Of a stretch of 64,000 bases of DNA, positions 53,458-63,055 are shown piece by piece. A program made the translations under genes and the position numbers. The notes under the pieces were generated by a model that saw only the letters and a list, made by a program, of their open reading frames with translations, was not told where the DNA came from and did not search any database. This stretch comes from Gemmatimonadota bacterium (GTDB lineage Bacteria > Latescibacterota > UBA2968), in the NCBI GenBank assembly GCA_002727195.1, contig PBWH01000005.1:260665-324664 (forward strand), written 5' to 3'. Within the stretch, counting starts at the first letter, position 1, and each line of letters starts with the position of its first letter.

Positions 53458-54180
53458 ATGCCAAACGACAGAACGGCCCTGATCACCGGCGCCGGAACCG
53501 GGATCGGCCGCGGAATTGCCATTGCTTTCTCCGAAGCCGGCATCCAGGTGGCTTTGCTGGGTCGAACGCCCGCAACTCTCGAGGAAACAGCAGGACTGTG
53601 TAGCGGCCGATCGATCACGCTCGAAGGTAGCGTCACCGATCGGGAGGGGCTGGCGCAGGCAGTCGCCCAAACGGAATCGGAACTAGGGCCGATCGGCATA
53701 CTGGTCAACAACGCCGGGATGAACACCCGTCAGCGTAACCTCGCCGACATACCACCCGACCAGTGGGACCAGGTCATCGACGTCAACCTGACGGGAGCCT
53801 ACAACGGTTTCAAGGCCGTCCTGCCTGGATTCCAGAAGTCAGGCGGTGGCCTGGTGATCAATATTTCATCCATGGCCGGAAAGGGCGCGGGCACCGTGGG
53901 CGGCGTTGCTTACAGCGCCTCCAAGCACGGGATGGGCTCGCTCACCCATTCCATCAATGCCGAGTTCAGAGAAGACGGTATACGGGCCACCTGCATCTAC
54001 CCGGGCGAAGTCGACACGCCCATCCTGGACAAGCGACCGGTGCCCGTATCCGACGACAAGCGAGCGGCCGCCCTTCAGCCCGAGGACATCGCCGCCGCAG
54101 CCCTGATGGTCGCCAACGTGCAGGACAGAGCAATCGTCGAAGAAATCACGATCTTCCCTCGCCGCAGGGTCACCGGCTGA
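53458..54180 (+). CDS. SDR-family oxidoreductase
   Basis: A classical short-chain dehydrogenase of 240 residues. The NAD(P) loop TGAGTGIGRG, the NNAG motif (LVNNAGMN), catalytic Ser in INISSMAG, and YSASK catalytic Tyr/Lys are all present. YPGEVDTPI follows the active site. Loop sequence after the first strand (LLGRTPATLEE) suggests NADP is possible. The substrate cannot be inferred. It is monocistronic, divergent from moeA and followed by RNase G after 129 bases. Confidence 0.93.
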   Translation: MPNDRTALITGAGTGIGRGIAIAFSEAGIQVALLGRTPATLEETAGLCSGRSITLEGSVTDREGLAQAVAQTESELGPIGILVNNAGMNTRQRNLADIPPDQWDQVIDVNLTGAYNGFKAVLPGFQKSGGGLVINISSMAGKGAGTVGGVAYSASKHGMGSLTHSINAEFREDGIRATCIYPGEVDTPILDKRPVPVSDDKRAAALQPEDIAAAALMVANVQDRAIVEEITIFPRRRVTG

Positions 54181-54309
54181 GGTTGAGACTGCTGTTGTCT
54201 TTGTCATTTTGACTTTTGTATTTATACGCCCTATTTTCGTATAAATGACCAATTTTTAGCAATTTACGCCGGCCCAGTACCGGCGGAATCGCAGTAAGGA
54301 AGTATTGCT

Positions 54310-55851
54310 TTGAAGACTGAAATCATCATAAACGTCGCCTCTCAGGAGTCGCGTATCGCGATTCTCGAGGATAGCCGACTGGTCGAGATCCTCGTCGAAC
54401 GCTCGGAAAGCGAGCGTATGGTCGGGGACATCTACAAAGGGACGATCACGGCCGTCCTCCCCGGCATGCAAGCCGCTTTCGTGGACATCGGCCTGGAAAA
54501 GAGCGCGTTTCTCCACGTTTCCGACCTTCCCGGATCACCCGGATCGATGGTCGAACTGGACGAAGAGGCGCTCGAAGAGATCGAGTATCAGACCAACCGT
54601 CGTGGACAGCCGGTCTTCCAGATCGACGAGATGCTCAAGAAGGGTCAAGACGTCATCGTCCAGATCAAGAAGGAGCCGATCGGTACCAAGGGCCCACGGG
54701 TCACGGCCGTCCCCTCGCTCGCAGGTCGATTCATGGTCCTTGTCCCGGACGGCGACAAAGTCGGTGTATCGCGCAAGATCACGAACTGGGGAGAGAAAAA
54801 ACGGCTCAAGGATTTGGCCAGAAACCTGAAGCCGAGCGGGTTCGGCGTCATCGTCCGAACAGAGGCCGAAGGTAAGGGCGACCGGGAATTCAGGCGTGAT
54901 CTGAAGGACTTGGTCAACACCTGGCACCGCCTGCAGAAGACGGGCAGAAAGATGGAGAACGACGGTCTGATCCACAAAGAGATGGCCATGACCTCCAGCT
55001 TGATCCGGGACCTTTTCACGGATGACGTGACGCGGCTCGTGACGGACTCCAAGCAGGAATACAAGAAGATCATCACCTATCTGAAGGGCGTCTCACCGCA
55101 TCTGAGAGAGAAGGTCGAATACCACAGCGGAACAGAGCCCGTCTTCGACGCTTTCGGGATCGAGGAAGAAATTCAGAAGGCGGCGGAGAGACGCGCCTGG
55201 CTCAGAGGCGGTGGATACCTGGTGCTGGACCAGACGGAGGCACTGCTGGCCATCGACGTCAACAGTGGACGCTATGTCGGCCGGGACAACCAAGAGGAAA
55301 CGGTCCTCAAGATCAACCTCGAGGCCGCACGGGAAGTCGCCCGTCAGATCCGCCTGCGTGATATGGGCGGCCTGATTGTCATTGACTTCATCGACATGAT
55401 GCTCCCGCACAACAGACGCAAAGTCGAGGAAGAGTTCCGCCATGCCCTCCGGCGCGACCGCTCGAGACCTCGCACCTCCGAAATCAGCGAATTCGGTCTG
55501 ATGGAAATGACCCGTCAGCGTGTGCGACCCAGCCTGCTGTTCACATACAGCGAGCCCTGCCAAACCTGTGGCGGTACGGGTCGCATCATGAGCAAGGAAA
55601 CAACCCTGTCGTCGATCGAGCGCTGGCTGAAGCGAAGCCGAGCCGCTGCCATCGAGCGCCGTTTGACCGTCATGGTCCACCCGGATATGGGCAATTATCT
55701 ACTCGAAAACCGGAAAGAACGGCTCAAATCGATGAGGAAGTCGACGCGCGTCTGGCTCAACGTGGAGACCGACGATTCGCTCGACCCGAACACTTACAGA
55801 ATCTTCTCCCGCAAGCGGAAACGGGACATCACGAGCCAATTTAAAACTTGA
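54310..55851 (+). CDS. rng: Ribonuclease G
   Basis: Single-strand-specific endoribonuclease that matures 16S rRNA 5' ends and decays mRNA. It has an S1 domain (MVGDIYKGTITAVLPGMQAAFVDIGLEKSAFLHVSDL), an RNase-H-like/5' sensor region (LVPDGDKVGVSRKI), the DNase-I-like catalytic domain with LLAIDVNSGRYVG and LIVIDFIDM, and the zinc link EPCQTCGGTG. At 513 residues it is the RNase G form without the long RNase E scaffold. The TTG start has AAGGAAG 7 bases ahead. It is followed by rplU and rpmA, a common neighbourhood. Confidence 0.95.
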   Translation: MKTEIIINVASQESRIAILEDSRLVEILVERSESERMVGDIYKGTITAVLPGMQAAFVDIGLEKSAFLHVSDLPGSPGSMVELDEEALEEIEYQTNRRGQPVFQIDEMLKKGQDVIVQIKKEPIGTKGPRVTAVPSLAGRFMVLVPDGDKVGVSRKITNWGEKKRLKDLARNLKPSGFGVIVRTEAEGKGDREFRRDLKDLVNTWHRLQKTGRKMENDGLIHKEMAMTSSLIRDLFTDDVTRLVTDSKQEYKKIITYLKGVSPHLREKVEYHSGTEPVFDAFGIEEEIQKAAERRAWLRGGGYLVLDQTEALLAIDVNSGRYVGRDNQEETVLKINLEAAREVARQIRLRDMGGLIVIDFIDMMLPHNRRKVEEEFRHALRRDRSRPRTSEISEFGLMEMTRQRVRPSLLFTYSEPCQTCGGTGRIMSKETTLSSIERWLKRSRAAAIERRLTVMVHPDMGNYLLENRKERLKSMRKSTRVWLNVETDDSLDPNTYRIFSRKRKRDITSQFKT

Positions 55852-55920
55852 CACAAACTGGTGTAACGGATACTCTTGCTTCTCTCTTTTCGCATTTCAG
55901 CTGAGTATTCGGAGGCCACA

Positions 55921-56232
55921 ATGTTTGCAGTCGTAGATCTCGGTGGAAGCCAGATCCGGGTCGAGGAAGGGGATCGCGTTCGCGTGAACACGATCGCCGG
56001 TGAACCAGGGGACAAAGTCACCCTGGACAACGTTCTCCTCGTCGGTCAGGATGGCGACACCAAAATCGGCACCCCCAAGGTTGAAGGGGCGGCAGTAGAG
56101 GCCAGCATCTTGGATCACGGCAAAGCCAAGAAAATCCGGGTCTTCAAGATGAAACGACGGAAGGGCTACCGCCGGACCAACGGCCATCGCCAGCCCTACA
56201 CCGAGCTGCAGATCGATAAGATCTCGGCGTAA
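55921..56232 (+). CDS. rplU: 50S ribosomal protein L21
   Basis: Binds 23S rRNA near L20. MFAVVDLGGSQIRVEEGDRV at the start, KVTLDNVLLVG in the centre and KMKRRKGYRRTNGHRQPYTELQI at the end are the L21 signatures. The ORF opens at 55876, but the ATG at 55921 follows GGAGG and gives the normal 103 residues. It pairs with rpmA 18 bases downstream. Confidence 0.98.
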   Translation: MFAVVDLGGSQIRVEEGDRVRVNTIAGEPGDKVTLDNVLLVGQDGDTKIGTPKVEGAAVEASILDHGKAKKIRVFKMKRRKGYRRTNGHRQPYTELQIDKISA

Positions 56233-56250
56233 CGAGATTAGAGGCGAACA

Positions 56251-56511
56251 ATGGCACATAAAAAGGGTGTCGGTAGTTCCAGAAACGGGCGTGACAGCCA
56301 GGGGCAGCGCCTCGGCGTCAAGGCATACGGCGGCGAGTTCGTCACTGCGGGCAGCATCATCACGCGCCAGCGCGGTACGAAGATTCACCCGGGCAACAAC
56401 GTCAAGAAGGGCAAGGATGACACTCTCTTCTCCGTCGTAGACGGCATCGTGACGTTCGAGCGACTCGGCAAGAGCCGCAAAAAGGTTTCCGTCTACGCCG
56501 AATCTACGTAG
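56251..56511 (+). CDS. rpmA: 50S ribosomal protein L27
   Basis: Its N-terminus reaches the peptidyl-transferase centre. The start [23 protein letters not shown] has the usual tail directly after Met, without the cleavable extension seen in Firmicutes. [18 protein letters not shown] is standard. 86 residues. A strong terminator follows. Confidence 0.98.
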   Translation: MAHKKGVGSSRNGRDSQGQRLGVKAYGGEFVTAGSIITRQRGTKIHPGNNVKKGKDDTLFSVVDGIVTFERLGKSRKKVSVYAEST

Positions 56512-56554
56512 ACGCACGTTGTAACCGCGGCCTTTCAGGTCGCGCGTTTTGATT

Positions 56555-56592
56555 GGCGCCTTCGGACTCGTTTCCGGAGGCGCCTCGTTTTT
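56555..56592 (+). terminator. Terminator after rplU-rpmA
   Basis: GGCGCCTTCGG pairs with CCGGAGGCGCC around an 8-base loop, followed by TCGTTTTT. Confidence 0.85.
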
Positions 56593-56608
56593 CCTACCTA
56601 CGAGGTAA

Positions 56609-57535
<927 letters not shown>

Positions 57536-57825
57536 CCGCTCTTTCAATCCTCGATCCTCAATCCAGAGGGACCTTCCGTCGACTTCGGGCGTGTAAGGCT
57601 GTATCAAGCCACGTCTGGATCGATTTACCTTCTGTATTCAACACTTTGGACTCGGCACTCTGAATTCGTTCTGCCCAGAGTAGGCGTCCGACCTGAGCTC
57701 GACCATGGGAGGGTCCTCTGTCACACCGTCAACTCATCGATTATGTCCTGTCCGTAACGGGTCTCGCCACTCTGACCGAGTTTCTGGCTCCCGTGTTCGG
57801 CTACCTGTCTCCCCTGTCCTTCGAG
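57536..57825. other. Intergenic region, no feature seen
   Basis: This 290-base stretch after mdh holds no credible gene, RNA, hairpin or repeat. It may once have carried the 5' end of the broken regulator that follows, which lacks a start. Confidence 0.5.
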
Positions 57826-58270
57826 CAGAAAGAAAGCCCTCGAGGAGATCAAGGAACGGGGTTTCGACGTCGTCATGCTCGAAATCCTGATGCCAGGGAT
57901 GGATGGGCTTGAAACCCTCGAAAAGATCAAGCGCATTCGGCCCGATCGGGTCGTCATCGTGCTGACCGGACAGGGAAGCCTGGAGAGCGCGGTCGAAGCC
58001 AGTCGCCCGGGGGCATACGACTACCTGGAGAAACCGTCGACCCCGGAGGAGGTTCATCTCAGGATTCAGAAGGCCGTGGAGCACCAAGGGGTCAAGCAGA
58101 AGCTAGAAGACATCGAGTCGATGGTTGGAGACGACTTCAAAGACGTCGTCGGCAAGAGTCCGGCCATCGCGGAAGTCTTCGCTCTCGTTCGAAGGGTAGC
58201 CCCGACCAACAGCACGATTCTGATCACGGGTAAGACCGGCACGGGCAAGGAGTTGATCGCCAGTTCACCG
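57826..58270 (+). pseudogene. 5' part of a broken NtrC-type regulator
   Basis: The frame gives part of a receiver domain ([34 protein letters not shown]) with the phosphoacceptor Asp replaced by Glu, then [12 protein letters not shown] with the conserved Lys. It continues into the AAA+ start [18 protein letters not shown] and the Walker [15 protein letters not shown]. There the match ends abruptly (SSPMRC...). The beginning of the receiver and any start codon are missing, and the rest of the AAA+ domain is gone. The helix-turn-helix end of the same gene reappears at 58.85-59.1 kb beyond an AT-rich insert. Confidence 0.8.
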
Positions 58271-58379
58271 ATGCGGTGTCACAGAAGACGGGATACCAAG
58301 TACAAACAAGCAGAGACACGGCTCCATCGGTCACTGTGGAGTAGATAAAGGTGTCTGTTAAAGTATAAAGGAGAAAAGA

Positions 58380-58913
58380 ATGAAAAAATTATTTCAAACT
58401 GTGTGTGAAACACCAATTAGTGCACCCAAAGAAGCATTCAATCTTCACGATTGGGTCTTCACCCTATCGGATAAGGACTACCAAACCACAGCACGCGGAC
58501 ATATTGCTGCTGGATCAAGTATTCATACTGATGGAACACAAACGTCTGTCAATGTAGAGAGCGTTGGAGGAAACTTATTAGTCCAACATTATGTAGCAGA
58601 AGTTAAAGAACCTGATTACGTTAAGATGGTTTCTATGTCTGATCTTTGGTTAATGAAGCTAGTACATGTAGTTGTGAAAGTTACATGGGAAATGCGTCTA
58701 ATTTCTGTTTCTGAAAATGAATGTAAATTCCAAAACACCGTATTGGTAGAACATCCTTATTTCATTATGAAAATTTTGTCTGCTCTAGCATTAGGCGGTT
58801 ATTTTGTGAGAAAACATAATGAAGAAGAAACCCCTTTGTTTGCTCAAAACTTAGTCGACCTGACGCACTTGCCTTCGACCATCCAGGAGGGCGCTGCCCC
58901 CCAGATCAGGTAA
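58380..58913 (+). CDS. AT-rich foreign gene, SRPBCC-like protein, 3' end fused to regulator remnant
   Basis: AAGGAG lies 6 bases before the ATG. Residues 1-157 (MKKLFQTVCETPISAPKEAF, LHDWVFTLSDKDYQTTARGH, LLVQHYVAEV, VTWEMRLISVS, VLVEHPYFIMKILS, EEETPLFAQNL) resemble a SRPBCC/polyketide-cyclase-type helix-grip protein, though this is a pattern judgement. The DNA and codon usage are distinctly AT-rich (ATT, TTA, AAA, GAA favoured), unlike every neighbour. From VDLTHLPSTIQEGAAPQIR the frame is GC-rich again and matches the regulator remnant, so the native 3' end has been lost in the fusion. The gene looks recently acquired. Its function is unknown. Confidence 0.7.
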   Translation: MKKLFQTVCETPISAPKEAFNLHDWVFTLSDKDYQTTARGHIAAGSSIHTDGTQTSVNVESVGGNLLVQHYVAEVKEPDYVKMVSMSDLWLMKLVHVVVKVTWEMRLISVSENECKFQNTVLVEHPYFIMKILSALALGGYFVRKHNEEETPLFAQNLVDLTHLPSTIQEGAAPQIR

Positions 58914-59099
58914 GTGTCGGGCTACTCGCATCTGTCGCTCCAGGAAGCCCGCGAATCATTCGAGCAGACCTACATCAAGGAAGTCCTAACCAAAACCAAC
59001 GGAAACATCACCCACGCCTCGAAAATGGCTGGTATCGCCTGGCAGAACTTCCACCAGAAGCTCAAAAAATCCACGATCGACGCGAATCCCGTCAACTAG
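58850..59099 (+). pseudogene. 3' part of the broken NtrC-type regulator
   Basis: VDLTHLPSTIQEGAAPQIR is the sequence that normally follows the AAA+ domain. An in-frame TAA at 58911-58913 interrupts it. The same frame continues (58914-59099) with YSHLSLQEARESFEQTYIKEVLTKTNGNITHASKMAGIAWQNFHQKLKK, a Fis-type helix-turn-helix. The central AAA+ region (about 180-200 residues) between this and the 5' part has been replaced by the AT-rich segment. So the regulator is dead by insertion/deletion and a nonsense codon. Confidence 0.85.
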
Positions 59100-59140
59100 A
59101 AAAAAGCGCAGTCCTGACACGCATCGACAGCGCAACGCAA

Positions 59141-59179
59141 AAGGCCCTTCCGACTGACATCGGAAGGGCCTCCTTCTTT
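59141..59179. terminator. Bidirectional terminator between convergent genes
   Basis: AGGCCCTTCCGA/TCGGAAGGGCCT forms a perfect 12-bp stem with a 6-base loop. It is followed by CCTTCTTTTTC on the plus strand, and on the minus strand the hairpin is followed by TTTTGCG. It sits 16 bases past the acnA stop. Confidence 0.85.
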
Positions 59180-59194
59180 TTCTGAACCTTCTGG

Positions 59195-61873
59195 CTAACT
59201 CTTCAGAAAGTTCCTGAGCACCGTGTGCAGAATCCCACCGTTGCGGTAGTAGTCCACCTCTACCGGCGTATCGATCCTGACCGTGGCCGTAAACGTCTTC
59301 TCTCCATCGTCACCAACGGCGGTGACTGTCACATCCTGCAGGGGTTTCAGATCACCCGCCACACCCGTGATCGAGATCGTCTCCTGTCCCTTCAGTCCGA
59401 GTGAAGAGACCGAATCGCCGTCCTTGAACTGAAGCGGCAACACACCCATCCCGACCAGGTTACTCCGGTGAATCCGTTCGAAGCTCTCCGCGATCACTGC
59501 CTGGATCCCCTGCAGTGCAGGACCCTTGGCCGCCCAATCGCGTGACGACCCCGTGCCATACTCCTTCCCCGCCAGCACGACCGACGGTGTGCCCTCATCG
59601 ACATACCGCATCGCGCAATCGTAGATGCTCATCTGTTCGCCGCTCGGGACGTGAACGGTCACGCCGCCTTCGGTACCGGGCGCCATCAGGTTCCGGATCC
59701 GGATGTTGGCAAACGTACCGCGCATCATCACCTCGTGATTCCCGCGACGGGAACCATACGAGTTGAAATCCTTCGGCTCGACGCCCTTCGAGATAAGATA
59801 CTGACCGGCAGGGCTGTCCACGGCGATACTACCGGCCGGTGAGATGTGATCGGTAGTCACCGAGTCGCCCAGGACGGCCAGCACGCAAGCGCCCTCGATA
59901 TCCGTGATGTCCGAAACGTCCGGTGTCAGATCCTTGAAGAACGGCGGCTCCTGGACGTAGGTACTGTCCGTGTTCCAGCCATAGATCTCAGCATCCTGCC
60001 CGGAGATCGCGTTCCACATCTCGTTCCCGTCGAACACATTGCCATAGCGCTCCGCGAACATCTCAGGCTTGAGTGACTGCGCAACCGTATCGGCGATCTC
60101 CTGCTGGCTCGGCCAGATCTCCTTGAGGAAGACGTCATTTCCGTCGCTGTCCTGCCCGATCGGCTCCTTCACCAGATCCACATCGACGCGACCGGCCAGT
60201 GCATATGCGACGACAAGAGGCGGTGAAGCGAGATAGTTGGCCTTTACGTGCGGGTTGACCCGCCCCTCGAAGTTCCGGTTACCGGACAGCACCGAGGCTG
60301 CCACCAGATCGCCTTCATTGATCGCTTCGACAACCGGCTCGGGAAGCGGACCGCTGTTCCCGATGCAGGTCGTACACCCATATCCCACAGTGTGAAATCC
60401 AAGCGTGTCGAGATGTTCAGTGAGCCCGGCCTCGTCCAAATAGTCTGTGACCACGCGCGAGCCCGGTGCCAGACTGGTCTTCACACACGAGGCGACCTTC
60501 AGCCCTCGCTGCGCGGCCTTCTTCGCCAGCAGACCGGCGGCCACCATCACCGACGGGTTGCTCGTGTTCGTGCAACTCGTGATCGCCGCAATAACGACCG
60601 CGCCGTGGCCGATAACCGATCCACCGTTGAGCGACACGTTCACCTGCTGCGTCCGCTGAGCGGCGTTCAATCCGAAACCGCTGTTCCCCACCGGTGCCTC
60701 GAGGGCGTCCTCGAAACCGGGACGCATCTCACTCAGCGGAATCCGATCCTGTGGCCGCTTGGGCCCGGCCAGGCTCGGCTCGATCGACGACAGATCCAGC
60801 TCCAGACCATCCGTGAACTCCGGCTCCGGGCTGTCATCCGTCCGATACAGTCCCTGCTCCTTCGCGTAGCGTTCGACGAGGTCGACCTCTTCAGGCGAAC
60901 GACTCGTGCGCTCCAGGTAGCGGAGGGTCTCGTCATCGATCGGGAAGTAGCCCATCGTGGCGCCATACTCCGGCGCCATGTTCGCGATCGTCGCCCGGTC
61001 GGCGAGAGACACACCGGTCAGGCCGGATCCGTAAAACTCGACGAACTTCCCGACCACACCCTTCTCGCGGAGCATCTGCACAACGGTCAGCGCGAGATCC
61101 GTTGCCGTCGCACCCTCGGGTAGTTGTCCATCCAGCTTGAACCCGATCACCTCGGGAGTCAGCATATAAATGGGTTGGCCAAGCATCACCGCCTCAGCCT
61201 CGATACCGCCCACACCCCATCCCAGGACACCCAGCCCGTTGATCATGGTTGTATGCGAGTCGGTCCCCACGAGACTGTCCGGAAACGCGACGCCGTCCCG
61301 ATTCACGACGCCCTTAGCCAGATATTCCAGGTTCACCTGGTGCACGATTCCTGTTGCCGGGGGGACGACCCTGAAACTCTCGAACGCGTTCGATCCCCAA
61401 CGCAGGAACTCGTAGCGCTCGTTGTTCCGCTCGAACTCGATTTCCGAATTCTGCTGGAGCGCCAGTGAGGATGCGAAGCGATCGACCTGAACCGAGTGGT
61501 CGACAACCAAGTCGGCGGGAATCAGCGGTTCGATCCGGGTCGGATCGCCGCCCAGGCGATCCATCGCGCTTCTCAACGCGGCCAGATCAACCAGAGAAGG
61601 AACGCCCGTAAAGTCCTGGAGAACGACACGGGCGGGTTTGAAGGGAAGCTCGACCTGGGCAGGCGACTTGGCGTTCCAGCCGGCAAGGCCGGTTACGTCT
61701 TCCTCGTTGACCTGATACCCGTCCAGATTCCGGAGCGCTGCTTCGAGCAGGACCTTGATGCTCATTGGCAGTCTCGTCGTATCTACGTCCAGACGGTCGA
61801 GACGATAGATGGTGACATCCCCGCCCTTGGTCTGGAGGGTGTCTTTAGAGTTCAGTGGATTATGGTCGCTCAT
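59195..61873 (-). CDS. acnA: Aconitate hydratase A
   Basis: TCA-cycle isomerase of citrate and isocitrate with a [4Fe-4S] cluster. It matches the monomeric AcnA/IRP type: [50 protein letters not shown], the cluster cysteines in [15 protein letters not shown] and [28 protein letters not shown], and the swivel domain [21 protein letters not shown] and [17 protein letters not shown]. The ORF opens at 61954, but the ATG at 61873 follows GAGG and yields [13 protein letters not shown], 892 residues. A LysR gene is divergent from it across 195 bases with a T-N11-A palindrome. Confidence 0.97.
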   Translation of the reverse strand: MSDHNPLNSKDTLQTKGGDVTIYRLDRLDVDTTRLPMSIKVLLEAALRNLDGYQVNEEDVTGLAGWNAKSPAQVELPFKPARVVLQDFTGVPSLVDLAALRSAMDRLGGDPTRIEPLIPADLVVDHSVQVDRFASSLALQQNSEIEFERNNERYEFLRWGSNAFESFRVVPPATGIVHQVNLEYLAKGVVNRDGVAFPDSLVGTDSHTTMINGLGVLGWGVGGIEAEAVMLGQPIYMLTPEVIGFKLDGQLPEGATATDLALTVVQMLREKGVVGKFVEFYGSGLTGVSLADRATIANMAPEYGATMGYFPIDDETLRYLERTSRSPEEVDLVERYAKEQGLYRTDDSPEPEFTDGLELDLSSIEPSLAGPKRPQDRIPLSEMRPGFEDALEAPVGNSGFGLNAAQRTQQVNVSLNGGSVIGHGAVVIAAITSCTNTSNPSVMVAAGLLAKKAAQRGLKVASCVKTSLAPGSRVVTDYLDEAGLTEHLDTLGFHTVGYGCTTCIGNSGPLPEPVVEAINEGDLVAASVLSGNRNFEGRVNPHVKANYLASPPLVVAYALAGRVDVDLVKEPIGQDSDGNDVFLKEIWPSQQEIADTVAQSLKPEMFAERYGNVFDGNEMWNAISGQDAEIYGWNTDSTYVQEPPFFKDLTPDVSDITDIEGACVLAVLGDSVTTDHISPAGSIAVDSPAGQYLISKGVEPKDFNSYGSRRGNHEVMMRGTFANIRIRNLMAPGTEGGVTVHVPSGEQMSIYDCAMRYVDEGTPSVVLAGKEYGTGSSRDWAAKGPALQGIQAVIAESFERIHRSNLVGMGVLPLQFKDGDSVSSLGLKGQETISITGVAGDLKPLQDVTVTAVGDDGEKTFTATVRIDTPVEVDYYRNGGILHTVLRNFLKS

Positions 61874-61985
61874 GTTTGGGCCTCGCGGGAGATGGATCGG
61901 AGGAGATCTCGATATTCGAAGATGAGACCTGCCGGCAGAACGCGAAAGCAGCATTCGTGTAACAAATGCCGGTCAGAAGTCTGGC

Positions 61986-62000
61986 TTGGCAACACGCCAA
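61986..62000. promoter_or_regulatory. LysR-type T-N11-A box between acnA and lysR
   Basis: TTGGC-AACAC-GCCAA is a perfect 5-bp inverted repeat with the T-N11-A form of LysR operators. It lies 69 bases before the LysR start and 113 bases before the acnA start. Regulation of one or both genes by this LysR protein is inferred. Confidence 0.6.
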
Positions 62001-62068
62001 ATCTAGCTACATTGATAAATTATAAAAGCGAATCATTAGACTACTTTTCATTCTGATAAGGAATATAC

Positions 62069-62956
62069 ATGATCGCTAATCTCGAGACCCTCTCAGCACT
62101 TTCAGAACTTGGCACCATGACCAAGGCGGCCACCCGACTCCGTATCACTCAGTCCGCGGTCAGCAAACGGATCGCGGCGCTGGAAGCCTCGACGAGCCAC
62201 CGATTGATCGAGCGTGTCGGCCGTGGCGTTCGCCTTACACCTGCCGGTGTTTCGCTCCTGGAGAAGACGGACCCCTTTATGACGGCGCTCCGTGACGCCT
62301 TGCGTGACGACCGCCCAGCAGGAAGCGAGCGATTGGAAATTGGTGTCTCGGAATCGATCCTGGCTTCGTGGGGGGCCGAAATCCTTGCGCGCGTTTGGGA
62401 AGCCAACCCTCGACTCGCTCTCGTGGTCAACGCACACCGAAGCCCCGTCGCCCTTGATCACGTACGTTCGGGAGAGTACGTCCTCGCCCTCTGTGCGGGC
62501 CTGGCTGAAGACACGCCAGAGCTCCGCTCTGAGGTGATCTACGAGGAGCCGATGGTCATCGTCCCACGCGGTCTGGGTCGGCTGAAACTGGAGAACGACG
62601 TCCAGGTCATGACGATCGAGCCGCATTCTGCGACGTGGCAGTGCATCGGTCGCCGGATTCGTGCGGCTTCCCGATCGTGGCCATTCAGGATCGAGGTCAC
62701 CCAAACACTCCAGTCCTTCGCCTGTATCGCACAGATGGCAAAGTGTGGACTGGCCCACGGCCTCGTTCCTTTGGGAATCGCTCAAGCCCTGGGCATTCCC
62801 GAGAAGAACGTCCTTCCATTCCCTGAGCCGGGGCTGACGCGTCCTGTCAGCCTGGTCGGGCGCGCATCCGCCTTTGCCCGTCCCGCGGCGGAGGCCTTTC
62901 ATGAGTCTCTGATCGAAGCCGCGGAGGTGACGATCTCCAGCCGAGATCTCGACTGA
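62069..62956 (+). CDS. LysR-family transcription regulator
   Basis: A 295-residue LysR-type regulator. The N-terminal winged helix (LSALSELGTMTKAATRLRITQSAVSKRIAALEAS) is typical. The effector-binding periplasmic-binding-like domain spans residues 90-290 (LEIGVSESILASWGAEI, LALCAGLAEDTPELRSEVIYEEPMVIVPRG). No cysteine pair of OxyR type is apparent. It is divergent from acnA, and the T-N11-A site in the shared gap makes acnA a candidate target. Effector unknown. Confidence 0.92.
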   Translation: MIANLETLSALSELGTMTKAATRLRITQSAVSKRIAALEASTSHRLIERVGRGVRLTPAGVSLLEKTDPFMTALRDALRDDRPAGSERLEIGVSESILASWGAEILARVWEANPRLALVVNAHRSPVALDHVRSGEYVLALCAGLAEDTPELRSEVIYEEPMVIVPRGLGRLKLENDVQVMTIEPHSATWQCIGRRIRAASRSWPFRIEVTQTLQSFACIAQMAKCGLAHGLVPLGIAQALGIPEKNVLPFPEPGLTRPVSLVGRASAFARPAAEAFHESLIEAAEVTISSRDLD

Positions 62957-63055
62957 CTGGCATCGAAATCGTGCGATCCGACTCGCCCCAAATCCGACAA
63001 ATGGGTATGTTGAGCCCTTCGTCGCCGGCCAACACGACCCATTGGACACCGAACC

